Part shown: one piece after another, positions 1 through 8,242 of the stretch | Layout of the letters: every line of letters starts with the position of its first letter | How positions within the stretch are numbered: position 1 is the first letter of the stretch | Origin: Phycisphaerae bacterium | GTDB taxonomy: Bacteria; Planctomycetota; Phycisphaerae; JAAYCJ01 | Direction: 5' to 3' | Assembly: GCA_012514125.1 (NCBI GenBank) | Contig: JAAZAW010000038.1 | Location: 1 to 16,345 of the forward strand | Length of the DNA: 16,345 nucleotides | The notes under the pieces: generated by a model | Seen by the model: only the letters and a program-made list of their open reading frames with translations | Told to the model about the DNA's origin: nothing | Database searches by the model: none | Made by a program: the position numbers and the translations under genes

Positions 1-3000
1 CCGCCGGTGTTGGAATAGACTTCGGTATCCAGAACAAGGGCGTTTACATCGCGGTTCATCGCCATGACATGGTCGAGTCCGCCGTAGCCGATGTCATAAG
101 CCCAGCCGTCGCCTCCGATGAGCCAGACACCTTTGGTTACAAGGTAATCGGCCAATGTTTCAAGTCGACGAGCCGACATGTCGGTGATGCCGGCGAGTTT
201 TTCTTTGAGCGTTCGAACACGTTCCCGTTGCAGGGCGATTCCCGCTTCGTTGCTCTGGTCCGCGTGCAGGATTTCCTCTGTCAATAATTCGCCGACACGT
301 CCTTTCAGGCTGGTAAGTAATTCTCTGGCCTGTCGAGTATGAGTATCGACGGCCAGGCGAAATCCGAAACCAAATTCGGCATTATCCTCGAAAAGTGAAT
401 TGGACCACGCAGGGCCCCTGCCGTCGCGATTGGTGGTGTAAGGAGTTGTCGGCAGGTTTCCGCCATAGATGGATGTACAACCGGTGGCATTGGCGATCAG
501 AATTCTGTCACCGAAGAGTTGGGTCAGCAAACGGATATATTGCGTTTCACCGCAGCCTGCGCAGGCGCTGGAATATTCGAACAACGGCGTCAGGAACTGT
601 GACGTTTTGACGGTAACTTTTTCCATTGCAGCCCGATCAGGTTCGGGCAGACTCAAGAAAAACTCGTAGTTTTTTCGCTGCTGTTCGAGGTTGGGTTCTT
701 TGGGCATCATATTGATTGCCTTATGCGACGGATTTGATTTATCCTTCGCAGGGCAAGTCACGACGCACAACTTGCACCCGGTGCAATCTTCCGGTGCGAC
801 CTGAATCGTAAACTTTTTCCCTTTAAAATCACCGGCTTTATAATCGACGGATTGAAAACCTTCCGGGGCATCGGCTAGTTTTTCCGCATCGTAGACTTTT
901 GCCCGAATCGTGGCGTGCGGGCAGACCATACTGCACTTGTTGCATTGAATGCAAACGTTAGGGTCCCAGATGGGAATATCGGCGGCGATATTTCTTTTTT
1001 CCCATTGGGTGGTTCCCAGGGGCCAGGTTCCGTCGGGCGGAAAGGCGCTGACGGGCAAGGTGTCACCTCGGGCTTCCATCATGACGGCAGTAACATCTTT
1101 TATAAATTCCGGCGCGTTTTCAGGAACGGGGAAACTTCGGCGACGAGTGGCAGTCACAGCCGCTGGAACTTTGACTTCATATAAATGCGACAGGGTATGG
1201 TCCACCGCTTCGAAGTTTCGTTTGACGACTTCATCGCCTTTTCGGCCATAGGTCTTTTTGATGGACTGTTTGATTTTATCGATGGCCTGTTCGCGGGGCA
1301 GAACACCGGAGATGGCAAAGAAACACGTTTGCATGATGGTATTGATGCGGTTGCCCATGCCGGTATCGGAAGCGACCTTGTAGGCGTCGATGACATAAAA
1401 CTTCAGGTGTTTCTCGATAATGGCTTGCTGCACCTCGTTATTCAAATGCTGCCAGACTTCGTCCGGACCGTAAGGCGAGTTGAGCAAAAAGACCGCCCCC
1501 TCGGCGGCATGAGTCAGGATGTCCATCCGTTCAAGAAAAATAAATTGGTGACAGCCGATGAAATTAGCTTTGCGAATCAGGTATGACGACCGAATAGGTC
1601 GCGGACCGAAACGCAAATGCGAGATGGTCATTGCACCGGACTTTTTTGAATCGTACACAAAATATCCCTGGGCGTAATTATCGGTTTCTTCACCGATGAT
1701 TTTAATGGAATTTTTATTCGCCCCCACCGTGCCGTCGGCTCCGAGGCCGAAGAAAACGCTGCGGACCACATCGGCCGGTTCGATATCCCAGTCCTGATCG
1801 ACGGCAAGTGAGGTATGGGTAACATCGTCGTCGATACCCACCGTAAAATGATTTTTCGGAACGTCTTTTTTCAATTCGTCGAAAACGGCTTTGACCATAG
1901 CAGGGGTGAATTCCTTCGAGGAAAGACCATACCGTCCGCCAATGACCGTGACTTCGTTTTCAGGCCTTGAATAATCATTTTCTTTCGCCTCCAGCATCGC
2001 GGCGATGATATCCAGATACAACGGCTCGCCCGGCGCTCCGGGTTCCTTGGTGCGATCGAGCACCGCAATGGCCCGGGTCGTTTCAGGTAAAGCGGCCGCA
2101 AAAGCTCTGGCGGAAAAAGGCCGATACAATCGGACCTTGAGGACACCGACTTTTTCATCTTTTGCGCTGAGGTACTCAACCGTTTCATGAGCGACTTCGG
2201 CGCCCGAACCCATGAGCACGACGACACGCTGAGCCTGGGGATGACCTACATAATCAAAAAGATGATATTCCCTGCCGACTTGTTTTGCGAAACATTCCAT
2301 CGCCTCTTGCATTATTTCTGGACATGCCAGATAGAACGAATTGGCAGCTTCACGATTTTGAAAAAAGGTATCGGGATTCTGAGCCGAGCCTCTTAGCACC
2401 GGGCGATCGGGCGTAAGCGCGCGGTCGCGATGGGCTTTGATCAGGTCTTCGTCCATCATGGCCCAAAGATCGTCGTCGGAGAGTTCCTCAATCTTAACCA
2501 CCTCATGCGAGGTTCGAAAACCATCGAAAAAATGAAGAACGGGCACACGCGAGCGAAGGGTTGCGGCGTGTGCAATCAGTGCCAGATCATGGGCTTCCTG
2601 TACCGAACCCGAAGCCAGCAGTGCAAATCCTGTTTGCCGACAGGCCATGATATCCGAATGATCACCGAAAATCGAAAGGGCATGAGTGGCAATCGTTCGA
2701 GCAGAGACGTGCATGACAAAGGCATTGAGTTCACCGGCGATTTTGTACATGTTGGGAATCATCAACAAAAGTCCCTGCGAAGCGGTGAAGGTGGTCGTCA
2801 ACGCTCCTGCCTGAAGCGCACCGTGAACCGCGCCGGCGGCCCCGGCTTCGGATTGCATCTCGGCGACATCGGGCATAAACCCCCAGATATTTTTCTGCCC
2901 TCGGGCTGACCACTCGTCCGCCCATTCGCCCATGGGCGAAGAAGGAGTGATCGGATAAATGGCAATCACCTCGCTGAGTCGATGAGCGACTCTCGCAACC

Positions 3001-3026
3001 GCTTCATTGGCGTCCACGGTAATCAT
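1..3026 (-). CDS. nifJ: Pyruvate:ferredoxin (flavodoxin) oxidoreductase, 3' end cut by window edge
   Basis: This enzyme oxidises pyruvate and CoA to acetyl-CoA and CO2 and passes the electrons to ferredoxin or flavodoxin in the cytoplasm of anaerobes. The frame stays open without a stop for 1008 codons from ATG 3026 to the left edge. The start is preceded by AGGAG six bases upstream. The N-terminal domain begins MITVDANEAVARVAH and has YPITPSSPMGE, typical of the family. The two-[4Fe-4S] ferredoxin domain shows C692-x2-C695-x2-C698-x3-C702-P and C748-x2-C751-x2-C754-x3-C758-P. The proximal cluster ligands C822, C825 (CAGCGE) and C850 (NATGCTSIYGG) are present; the fourth should lie beyond the edge. 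The thiamine diphosphate/Mg motif is GDGWAYDIGYGG from residue 972, with DTEVYSNTGG at the cut. Full-length relatives have nearly 1200 residues, so about 170 are missing here. A PEBP lipoprotein gene lies 138 bases upstream on the same strand. Confidence 0.96.
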   Translation of the reverse strand, partial: MITVDANEAVARVAHRLSEVIAIYPITPSSPMGEWADEWSARGQKNIWGFMPDVAEMQSEAGAAGAVHGALQAGALTTTFTASQGLLLMIPNMYKIAGELNAFVMHVSARTIATHALSIFGDHSDIMACRQTGFALLASGSVQEAHDLALIAHAATLRSRVPVLHFFDGFRTSHEVVKIEELSDDDLWAMMDEDLIKAHRDRALTPDRPVLRGSAQNPDTFFQNREAANSFYLACPEIMQEAMECFAKQVGREYHLFDYVGHPQAQRVVVLMGSGAEVAHETVEYLSAKDEKVGVLKVRLYRPFSARAFAAALPETTRAIAVLDRTKEPGAPGEPLYLDIIAAMLEAKENDYSRPENEVTVIGGRYGLSSKEFTPAMVKAVFDELKKDVPKNHFTVGIDDDVTHTSLAVDQDWDIEPADVVRSVFFGLGADGTVGANKNSIKIIGEETDNYAQGYFVYDSKKSGAMTISHLRFGPRPIRSSYLIRKANFIGCHQFIFLERMDILTHAAEGAVFLLNSPYGPDEVWQHLNNEVQQAIIEKHLKFYVIDAYKVASDTGMGNRINTIMQTCFFAISGVLPREQAIDKIKQSIKKTYGRKGDEVVKRNFEAVDHTLSHLYEVKVPAAVTATRRRSFPVPENAPEFIKDVTAVMMEARGDTLPVSAFPPDGTWPLGTTQWEKRNIAADIPIWDPNVCIQCNKCSMVCPHATIRAKVYDAEKLADAPEGFQSVDYKAGDFKGKKFTIQVAPEDCTGCKLCVVTCPAKDKSNPSHKAINMMPKEPNLEQQRKNYEFFLSLPEPDRAAMEKVTVKTSQFLTPLFEYSSACAGCGETQYIRLLTQLFGDRILIANATGCTSIYGGNLPTTPYTTNRDGRGPAWSNSLFEDNAEFGFGFRLAVDTHTRQARELLTSLKGRVGELLTEEILHADQSNEAGIALQRERVRTLKEKLAGITDMSARRLETLADYLVTKGVWLIGGDGWAYDIGYGGLDHVMAMNRDVNALVLDTEVYSNTG

Positions 3027-3067
3027 TTTTGCTCCTTCGGAACAGGCGACAAACTACAGGCTGAGAC

Positions 3068-3099
3068 TACGGGTCGGAGCAATCCATTAACCACCCGTA
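3068..3099 (-). promoter_or_regulatory. Inverted repeat in the leader of the pyruvate:ferredoxin oxidoreductase gene
   Basis: A perfect 7-base inverted repeat, TACGGGT at 3068-3074 and ACCCGTA at 3093-3099, could fold into a hairpin. Two further G-C pairs are possible inside it across a one-base bulge. It lies about 40 bases upstream of the ATG at 3026, in the 138-base gap after the PEBP gene. No run of T follows it on either strand, so it does not look like an intrinsic terminator. It could be an operator or an RNA leader structure, or chance. It is not a recognised riboswitch. Confidence 0.3.
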
Positions 3100-3164
3100 A
3101 AACCGGCATCTCTCGCCCGTCCCCCCAAAAACATCGTATTATCTTCCCGAGGCCCGTAGCCTCT

Positions 3165-3917
3165 CTATCTTTGATACGTGCCGATGAGTTCCCCTTCCGC
3201 CAGCACGTGATCTTTGATCGCCGCAAGCAGTGATTTTTTATCCATACCGGGATCGAGGTCCAGCGATTCATCCAGCGCATAGAGTTTAAAATGATAATGA
3301 TGGACCCCGTGACTTTTGGGCGGCATGGGGCCGATATAGCCGATACCGCCGGATGAATTTTTCCCCTGGAGCGCTCCATTGGGCGATGAAAGTGTGGGCA
3401 TATCCGGAATATCCTGCTTAAGCTCACGAACATTTGCAGGAATTTTATAAATGACCCAGTGCACAAAAGGCTCTGCCAAAGGCGCGTCGGGATCATCGAC
3501 AATCAAAGCCAGTTCTTTTGTTCCCTCAGGCACATCCGACCAGGAGAGAGGCGGCGATATATTTTCACCTTCGCCGGTGAATCTGGTTGGAATTCGTTGA
3601 CCGTTTTCGAACGCGCTGCTTTGGACATTGATTTTTCCAATAACCTTCATGGCTCCTCCTGTATCCGTATCGACATTTACACGAACACCATTTTCGACGT
3701 CGACATCGACATCCACACCGACTGCTCTGTTGACCCTGACTTTGCCTTTGACATTCACACCCTTGGGAGAATTGGAGTCCGGCGTTGTCATGGAACTTCC
3801 ATTGGTTTGCGAATTTGATTGTGAAGTGTCTTTTTCACATCCCAGCAGACTCAGCGTAACGATCCCCGCAATGATCCAGAATCGAACGATAAAATTGTCC
3901 ACACAACAATACCGCAT
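3165..3917 (-). CDS. PEBP-family (YbhB/YbcL, Raf kinase inhibitor-like) lipoprotein
   Basis: This is a 250-residue protein of the phosphatidylethanolamine-binding protein family. Bacterial members have no firmly established role; they are thought to bind small anionic ligands. The start is ATG 3917, behind GAGGTGG and about 30 bases downstream of a strong promoter. A longer TTG-initiated reading is rejected because it starts inside that promoter. A lipoprotein signal ends in LSLLGC, with the modified Cys at 27. Residues 28-52 are a polar Ser/Thr/Asn linker. Residues 53-87 alternate Val with Asp, Asn, Lys or Arg, an unusual insert. The PEBP domain runs from about 98 to 250, with DPDAP (142-146), HW (153-154), GYIGPMPP (193-200) and HGVHHYHF (203-210), the family's ligand-pocket motifs. 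The protein is probably anchored to the outer membrane or periplasmic face; that location is inferred. Confidence 0.9.
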   Translation of the reverse strand: MRYCCVDNFIVRFWIIAGIVTLSLLGCEKDTSQSNSQTNGSSMTTPDSNSPKGVNVKGKVRVNRAVGVDVDVDVENGVRVNVDTDTGGAMKVIGKINVQSSAFENGQRIPTRFTGEGENISPPLSWSDVPEGTKELALIVDDPDAPLAEPFVHWVIYKIPANVRELKQDIPDMPTLSSPNGALQGKNSSGGIGYIGPMPPKSHGVHHYHFKLYALDESLDLDPGMDKKSLLAAIKDHVLAEGELIGTYQR

Positions 3918-3953
3918 AGCCCACCTCAATCGTACCGGAATTATCCTTCCCTC

Positions 3954-3981
3954 ATTATAACCGCCCCGACGTTTCAATCAA
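3954..3981 (-). promoter_or_regulatory. Sigma70-like promoter of the PEBP lipoprotein gene
   Basis: On the minus strand, TTGATT (3981-3976) and a perfect TATAAT (3959-3954) are separated by 16 bases. Transcription would begin near 3947, giving a leader of about 30 bases that contains the GAGGTGG ribosome site of ATG 3917. The fit supports that start codon. Confidence 0.6.
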
Positions 3982-4090
3982 CCCATCATCTTCCAATATG
4001 TTTCCCACAGCAAAGAGTGCACATCATCCGAATGGAACACAAGAGGATCAAAAAACGTATCCCCTCTCTTCCGTCCGGTCCCGCCCCTCC

Positions 4091-4819
4091 TCAGAACCAG
4101 GGTCCTGAAGTCTGGCGGCGAAGGTGGATTTCATCCATGACGGCGTTGCCGCGATGCGTGACCAGATATAAGACAAGCTCCGCAATTTCCTGCGGCGCGA
4201 TCAGGTCGTCTTTTTTGATGTCGGGGCGAACTCGCGTGACCATTTCGGTATCGACACCGCCCGGGCAGATCACGTGGACACGGATGTTTTCATTTTTTAA
4301 TTCCTCGGCCAGCGCGATCGACATGCCGCGAAGGGCGTGCTTGGATGCGCCGTAGGCGGTTTGAAGAGAATAACCCTTGACGCCTACGACGGAAGCGATA
4401 TTGATGATGTAACCGCGCCCCAGATTGCCGAGCCAGGGAATGACTTCACGACAGAGGATATAAGGTGCTCGCGCGTTGACAGCCATACAGCGGTCGTAGT
4501 CGGCGGTAGTGGTTTCGGTGAGTTTGGCGGAATGGGTGACACCGGCGTTGTTGATCAGAATGTCGATGCGACCGAAACGATCTCCGGCGGAACGAATAAG
4601 ATTGATGAGCGAACCTTCGTCGGTCATTTCGGTGGGAACAACCATTGCCTTGCCGCCGGCCTGGGAGACCAACTTGGCAGTATCGTTGAGCGCTTCGATA
4701 TCGCGGGCGGCCAGAACCACCGAAGCGCCTTCACCACCCAGAGCAACCGCAATCGCTCGTCCGATGCCGCGGCTTGCGCCGGTGACCACCGCGACTTTTT
4801 CCGCCAATCGTTTGTTCAT
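4091..4819 (-). CDS. Short-chain dehydrogenase/reductase (classical SDR, FabG-like)
   Basis: This is a 242-residue cytoplasmic NAD(P)(H)-dependent oxidoreductase of the classical SDR family. The Rossmann cofactor motif TGASRGIG is at 13-20 and NNAG at 90-93. The catalytic tetrad is N115, S143, Y156 and K160 (YGASK), with PG at 186-187. ATG 4819 is chosen because it follows AAGGTG six bases upstream and places the cofactor motif at the usual distance from the N-terminus. Upstream in-frame codons would add 77 residues that run into the divergent nitroreductase gene. The C-terminal NAVMDEIHLRR segment resembles that of FabG-like and YdfG-like SDRs, so the substrate cannot be named. The gene is divergent from the nitroreductase gene across 85 bases, which suggests shared control, but no clear promoter was found in that gap. 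Confidence 0.93.
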   Translation of the reverse strand: MNKRLAEKVAVVTGASRGIGRAIAVALGGEGASVVLAARDIEALNDTAKLVSQAGGKAMVVPTEMTDEGSLINLIRSAGDRFGRIDILINNAGVTHSAKLTETTTADYDRCMAVNARAPYILCREVIPWLGNLGRGYIINIASVVGVKGYSLQTAYGASKHALRGMSIALAEELKNENIRVHVICPGGVDTEMVTRVRPDIKKDDLIAPQEIAELVLYLVTHRGNAVMDEIHLRRQTSGPWF

Positions 4820-4904
4820 AATTTCACCTTTTCTTCGTCGAGGTTTATGCGTAAACTGTATCCATAGATTAAAGGTTTGACAGATGAAATCAAGGAGATT
4901 CGAC

Positions 4905-5441
4905 ATGAATGTATTCGAAGCCATCAAGAACCGGCGAAGTGTCCGAAGCTTCAGCGATCGCGCGATTCCGGCGGAGGTCCTGGAAAAGATGAAACTGGCG
5001 ATACGATATGCGCCGTCGGCCTGCAATTTCCAGCCGTGGCATTTTATCATTGTGACCGATGCAAAACTTCGCGGGAGTCTGGCCCAAGCGGCAAACGATC
5101 AGCTCTGGATGGCCCAGGCGCCGGTGACCATGGTCGCATGCGGATTTGCGGATCAGGCGTACAAGAAGATGGGCGGATACGACAACAGTATCGATATCGA
5201 TCTGGCGATCGCGCTGGATCATCTGTCGCTGGCGGCGGTGGAAGAAGGATTGGGCACGTGCTGGATCGGTGCGTTTAAGGAAGAAGAAGTCAAAACGATT
5301 TTGAACATTCCGAACAATGTCAAGGTTGTCGGAATGATGCCGGTGGGATATCCGGCGACGGCGAATCTGATTCGTCCGATCGATGAATCACGGCGAAAAG
5401 CCGATTCAGAAATTTTCAGCACCAACAGCTTTGGGCAATAG
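4905..5441 (+). CDS. Nitroreductase-family FMN-dependent oxidoreductase
   Basis: This is a 178-residue protein of the nitroreductase/flavin reductase superfamily: FMN-binding cytoplasmic enzymes, usually homodimers, that use NAD(P)H. The N-terminal RRSVR (10-14) and APSACNFQPWHF (36-47) are the FMN phosphate and isoalloxazine-contact regions. GLGTCWIGAF (115-124) and VVGMMPVGYP (141-150) are the conserved C-terminal motifs. ATG 4905 is preferred over an in-frame codon seven residues upstream because AAGGAG lies seven bases before it and MNVFEAIKNRRS is the family's usual beginning. At 178 residues it belongs to the short branch and lacks any extension. The true substrate is unknown. It is divergent from the SDR gene and converges on the TPR gene with 19 bases between stops and no clear terminator. 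Confidence 0.94.
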   Translation: MNVFEAIKNRRSVRSFSDRAIPAEVLEKMKLAIRYAPSACNFQPWHFIIVTDAKLRGSLAQAANDQLWMAQAPVTMVACGFADQAYKKMGGYDNSIDIDLAIALDHLSLAAVEEGLGTCWIGAFKEEEVKTILNIPNNVKVVGMMPVGYPATANLIRPIDESRRKADSEIFSTNSFGQ

Positions 5442-5460
5442 AACATCCGACGCCTGAAGT

Positions 5461-8070
5461 TCAATTTTTGTTACGATGAAGTTCGTCCAGTATCTTGATC
5501 AGTTGCGATTTTGTCGCGGCGTTGCCGAGTTCGGGATATTCTTCCTGACGGGCAACGATGGCAGAGGCGATTTGTGAAGGATCCGACCCCAGCCCCAGAT
5601 GCGAATGGAGATTGATAATCAGAGCCTGCCAATATCGGATATCCGCTGGTGAAAAAAGGCTCAATAATTCCATCGATTTTCCCGCCGACTCAAAATACTT
5701 TTTTTCGACAAGCAAGGTCTGCGATATCGCCAGTTGAACATCAGGAGATTTCCGTTGATCGGGGGTGAGCTTGGCCGCCAGCGATCTTGCATCGTCATAT
5801 TGACCGGCATCAACCGCGACGATCACCTCAAATTCCCGCAAGCGGTTCAATTGAGATGATGGAATGTTTTGATTTTTGCCCAATGCGTTTATCGCTGTTC
5901 GGGAAAGCAAAAATGCGCCCTGAGTCAAATCGCCGAATCGTGTCATCGGGTCCGCATGGGTATCGAGAATAAACCGATGGATCGATTCAAGGACTCCCAG
6001 GACGATCGCGGCTTGTTGCTCCGCAGGCAGTTCATTTTGGTCGATCATTTTCATTGCCAGGCTCATAGCTTCGATTTGACCGGCGGGTGTTTGCGTCTGC
6101 ACCAGTGTCGATATTTCCAAAGCAATGGCCGACTTGGAAGTCTGCTGGTATCGCGCGAGTACGGGCCGATATTTTTCCATGAGTTCTTTTGCATGTTGTC
6201 CGCGACCCAGACCCGGATCCGCCAGCACATTAGCCGTTGCGAGAATCGCCCCTGCGAGCAACTTCACTTGAGCGTCGTCGAGTTTCCATGTTTCTATTTT
6301 ATCGGGCTGAGCCTGCCTGGCCGAGGCGATCGTCATCATTTCATGGCAAAGAGTCTGGATTTGTTCCGCCAGATCATTTCCCGACATTCGCGTGGTGGGA
6401 TGGGCAAGGTCTCGGTGTCGATATTGTCGCGAAAGCACCAGCACTTCCGTCGCTTTGGCTTGTAAATACAACGCCGATCCTGCCGGCACTTGTTCAATCC
6501 ATGCCCGCGACTCGTCAAATTTTCCAGACTGCGAAAGCTCCTGCGCCATCAGCAACTTAAATTGATCCGCCGCCGGACTTCCGGAAAATCGATCCAGCAA
6601 TTGCGTGGTTGTTTTAATGAAAATCTCACGGTGCCGCTCATCGGGTTTGGCGCAATAGGCGAGCCACGCCAACCTTGCGGATTCCATCATCAAATCCGCC
6701 GCCTGCGAACCTTCGACAGGTCCAATTCCGCTGAGTATTTCGACCGCCTGCGAAATCTGCCCCTGTTCTTCAAGTAAACCCGCCAGTTCCAGCGCTGCGG
6801 TTATTTTAAATTCGGGATGGGTTCCAGACAGAGAAAGGATCCGGCGATAGGCCCCCATCGCCACGGGTGTTTTTTGAGTCGAGCGCGCATTTTCCGCAAA
6901 CGCCAGAAGCTCGATATCCGACAGACTCTGCTGCGAAACCTTCGCCGACATTTCCAACAGAACAGGAAAAACAAACGCTCGAAATTTTGTATTTTTCGCC
7001 GTGATTTCACGCAAAGAGGCAAGAGCTTTATTTCGATTTTGACTTTTGGTTTGATCCTCAGCCGAAAGCATCGCGATTCTGGATCGTCCGGCGATCATGG
7101 CTAGCGACAAATTCACCAACTCCCATTGGTCCGCATTGTTTTGATACGCCTTGGCGGACGTGCAATTTTCCACAATCGCCGGCGCCCGTCCCGGCTGATC
7201 TTGCGCCAGGAATACCCTTGCCTCTTCGATATCAGCGAACAACACGCTGCTCGCCGGCAAGGTGCGTCGTGCATCAGCCAGCAAAGCCTTGGCCTGATCA
7301 GGTTTCCCCAGCATTCTAAAAACAATCGCTGAGAGTAATTTTTCCGATCCGCCCATCGTGCCTGCGGACGTCGAAATTGATTCAAGCAAATCCGACAATT
7401 GATATAATATTTTCACCTGTTGAGAACTTCCCGTCCCCAACAGATGCGCCCGGTGATACAAACACCACGCCCGCAGATAATCCGCCTGGTATAACGCCGA
7501 TTGATATAACTCCGGCAGTCCCTGCTGATTGATTTGCGATAACTCCTCGTTGTTCATCGTCTGGAATTTACCGAGTTGAGTCTTCAAAAATAATTTCGCT
7601 TTCTCAAGTTGAACCTCGATCTGTTCCAGACCCACAGAAAATGTTGCCCGCAATTCTGCAGGCAGTTCCAATCCGACTAAATGAACAAACGCACAGGCTG
7701 CGAATTTTTCATTGAGCAAATCCGCCGCATATCGAACACGCCAATTCGCCGCCAACGGATAGTCCGGGTAGGACTCGATGCGTTCTATTTCCATTTCCAA
7801 AAGCGTTTCCAGATTGGCGGAGCGTTTCGCCGGTTCCGTTTCCTGTCGATATTTCTCCCACGCCGTTCCAATCTGTTCCGCCAGCAGGTCCAGGTCCGAT
7901 TTCGGCGGAAATTCCTTATCATAAATCTTAAGCCAATCGTTAAATCCGCGATCGATCAGCCCCCGTCGAAACAGTTCATGATCCAGTCGATAATCGGTTC
8001 GGCTGGACTGCGACCAGACGGACGTCGTCATTGAAAGTAAAACAATGATAAGAATATTGATTCTATTCAT
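5461..8070 (-). CDS. Large secreted TPR-like repeat protein, function unknown
   Basis: This is an 869-residue protein. A signal peptide (MNRINILIIVLLSMTTSVWS, then Q) indicates export; there is no lipobox and no later membrane segment. The rest is almost entirely helical and rich in Ala, Leu, Glu and Gln, with degenerate tetratricopeptide-like repeats. Examples are the segments around AMGAYRRILSLSGTHPEFK and ALELAGLLEEQGQISQAVEI in the middle, and another near DAGQYDDARSLAAKL towards the C-terminus. No catalytic motif is visible, so a periplasmic scaffold is a reasonable guess. ATG 8070 is chosen because it begins at the signal peptide and lies about 39 bases after the predicted transcription start. 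The in-frame codons at 8115 and 8145 fall at or inside the promoter. Similar large TPR proteins are common in planctomycetes. It may be functionally linked to the nearby motor cluster, but nothing here proves it. Confidence 0.85.
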   Translation of the reverse strand: MNRINILIIVLLSMTTSVWSQSSRTDYRLDHELFRRGLIDRGFNDWLKIYDKEFPPKSDLDLLAEQIGTAWEKYRQETEPAKRSANLETLLEMEIERIESYPDYPLAANWRVRYAADLLNEKFAACAFVHLVGLELPAELRATFSVGLEQIEVQLEKAKLFLKTQLGKFQTMNNEELSQINQQGLPELYQSALYQADYLRAWCLYHRAHLLGTGSSQQVKILYQLSDLLESISTSAGTMGGSEKLLSAIVFRMLGKPDQAKALLADARRTLPASSVLFADIEEARVFLAQDQPGRAPAIVENCTSAKAYQNNADQWELVNLSLAMIAGRSRIAMLSAEDQTKSQNRNKALASLREITAKNTKFRAFVFPVLLEMSAKVSQQSLSDIELLAFAENARSTQKTPVAMGAYRRILSLSGTHPEFKITAALELAGLLEEQGQISQAVEILSGIGPVEGSQAADLMMESARLAWLAYCAKPDERHREIFIKTTTQLLDRFSGSPAADQFKLLMAQELSQSGKFDESRAWIEQVPAGSALYLQAKATEVLVLSRQYRHRDLAHPTTRMSGNDLAEQIQTLCHEMMTIASARQAQPDKIETWKLDDAQVKLLAGAILATANVLADPGLGRGQHAKELMEKYRPVLARYQQTSKSAIALEISTLVQTQTPAGQIEAMSLAMKMIDQNELPAEQQAAIVLGVLESIHRFILDTHADPMTRFGDLTQGAFLLSRTAINALGKNQNIPSSQLNRLREFEVIVAVDAGQYDDARSLAAKLTPDQRKSPDVQLAISQTLLVEKKYFESAGKSMELLSLFSPADIRYWQALIINLHSHLGLGSDPSQIASAIVARQEEYPELGNAATKSQLIKILDELHRNKN

Positions 8071-8115
8071 GGCGATCGCACCAGATTCCAAAAAAGATTT
8101 TGCAACAATCGTCAT

Positions 8116-8145
8116 ATTATAAGCCCATCCTTGCTTCAAAGTCAA
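8116..8145 (-). promoter_or_regulatory. Strong sigma70-like promoter of the large TPR gene
   Basis: On the minus strand, TTGACT (8145-8140, five of six consensus bases) and TATAAT (8121-8116, six of six) are separated by 18 bases. Transcription would start near 8109, giving a leader of about 39 bases before ATG 8070. This argues against start codons at 8115 and 8145. Confidence 0.7.
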
Positions 8146-8173
8146 AATCTCCTCTCACCGCTAAACTTTCAAC

Positions 8174-8202
8174 TTTCATCTTTCCTTTCTCCCCTCTATA
8201 AT
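8174..8202 (+). promoter_or_regulatory. Probable -10 box and promoter of the walJ-like gene
   Basis: A perfect TATAAT at 8197-8202 lies upstream of the plus-strand gene. The hexamer 17 bases upstream (TTTCAT) is a poor -35, so the promoter may be weak or activator-dependent. A transcription start near 8209 would leave ATG 8216 with almost no leader and favours ATG 8243. It is back to back with the TPR promoter, about 50 bases away. Confidence 0.4.
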
Positions 8203-8242
8203 TCTCCAGGAAGTAATGTTTCATTTTTCGCAAGGCAAAACA

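Noticed and set aside
305..2925. Several short minus-strand frames inside the left part
   Set aside because: They lie in other frames of the continuous pyruvate:ferredoxin oxidoreductase gene, whose frame I followed without a stop from 3026 to the left edge.
4020..4065. Imperfect hairpin downstream of the SDR stop on the minus strand
   Set aside because: The T run lies in the loop, not after the stem, and two pairs are G-U wobbles; not a typical terminator.
4337..4867. Open frame of 176 codons on the plus strand opposite the SDR gene
   Set aside because: It is the antisense shadow of a well-supported SDR with all catalytic residues; no ribosome site or domain was seen.
4820..4904. Promoter candidates in the SDR-nitroreductase gap, such as TTGACA at 4877-4882
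   Set aside because: The TTGACA is too close to ATG 4905 to leave room for a -10 box and leader, and no good -10 partner was found for either direction.
4820..5050. N-terminal extension of 77 residues for the SDR
   Set aside because: It would overlap the divergent nitroreductase gene, and ATG 4819 has a good ribosome site and the normal SDR N-terminus.
5441..5475. GAAC...GTTC pair followed by AATTTTTG, considered as a terminator of the nitroreductase gene
   Set aside because: Only four pairs form around a 14-base loop, too weak to call.
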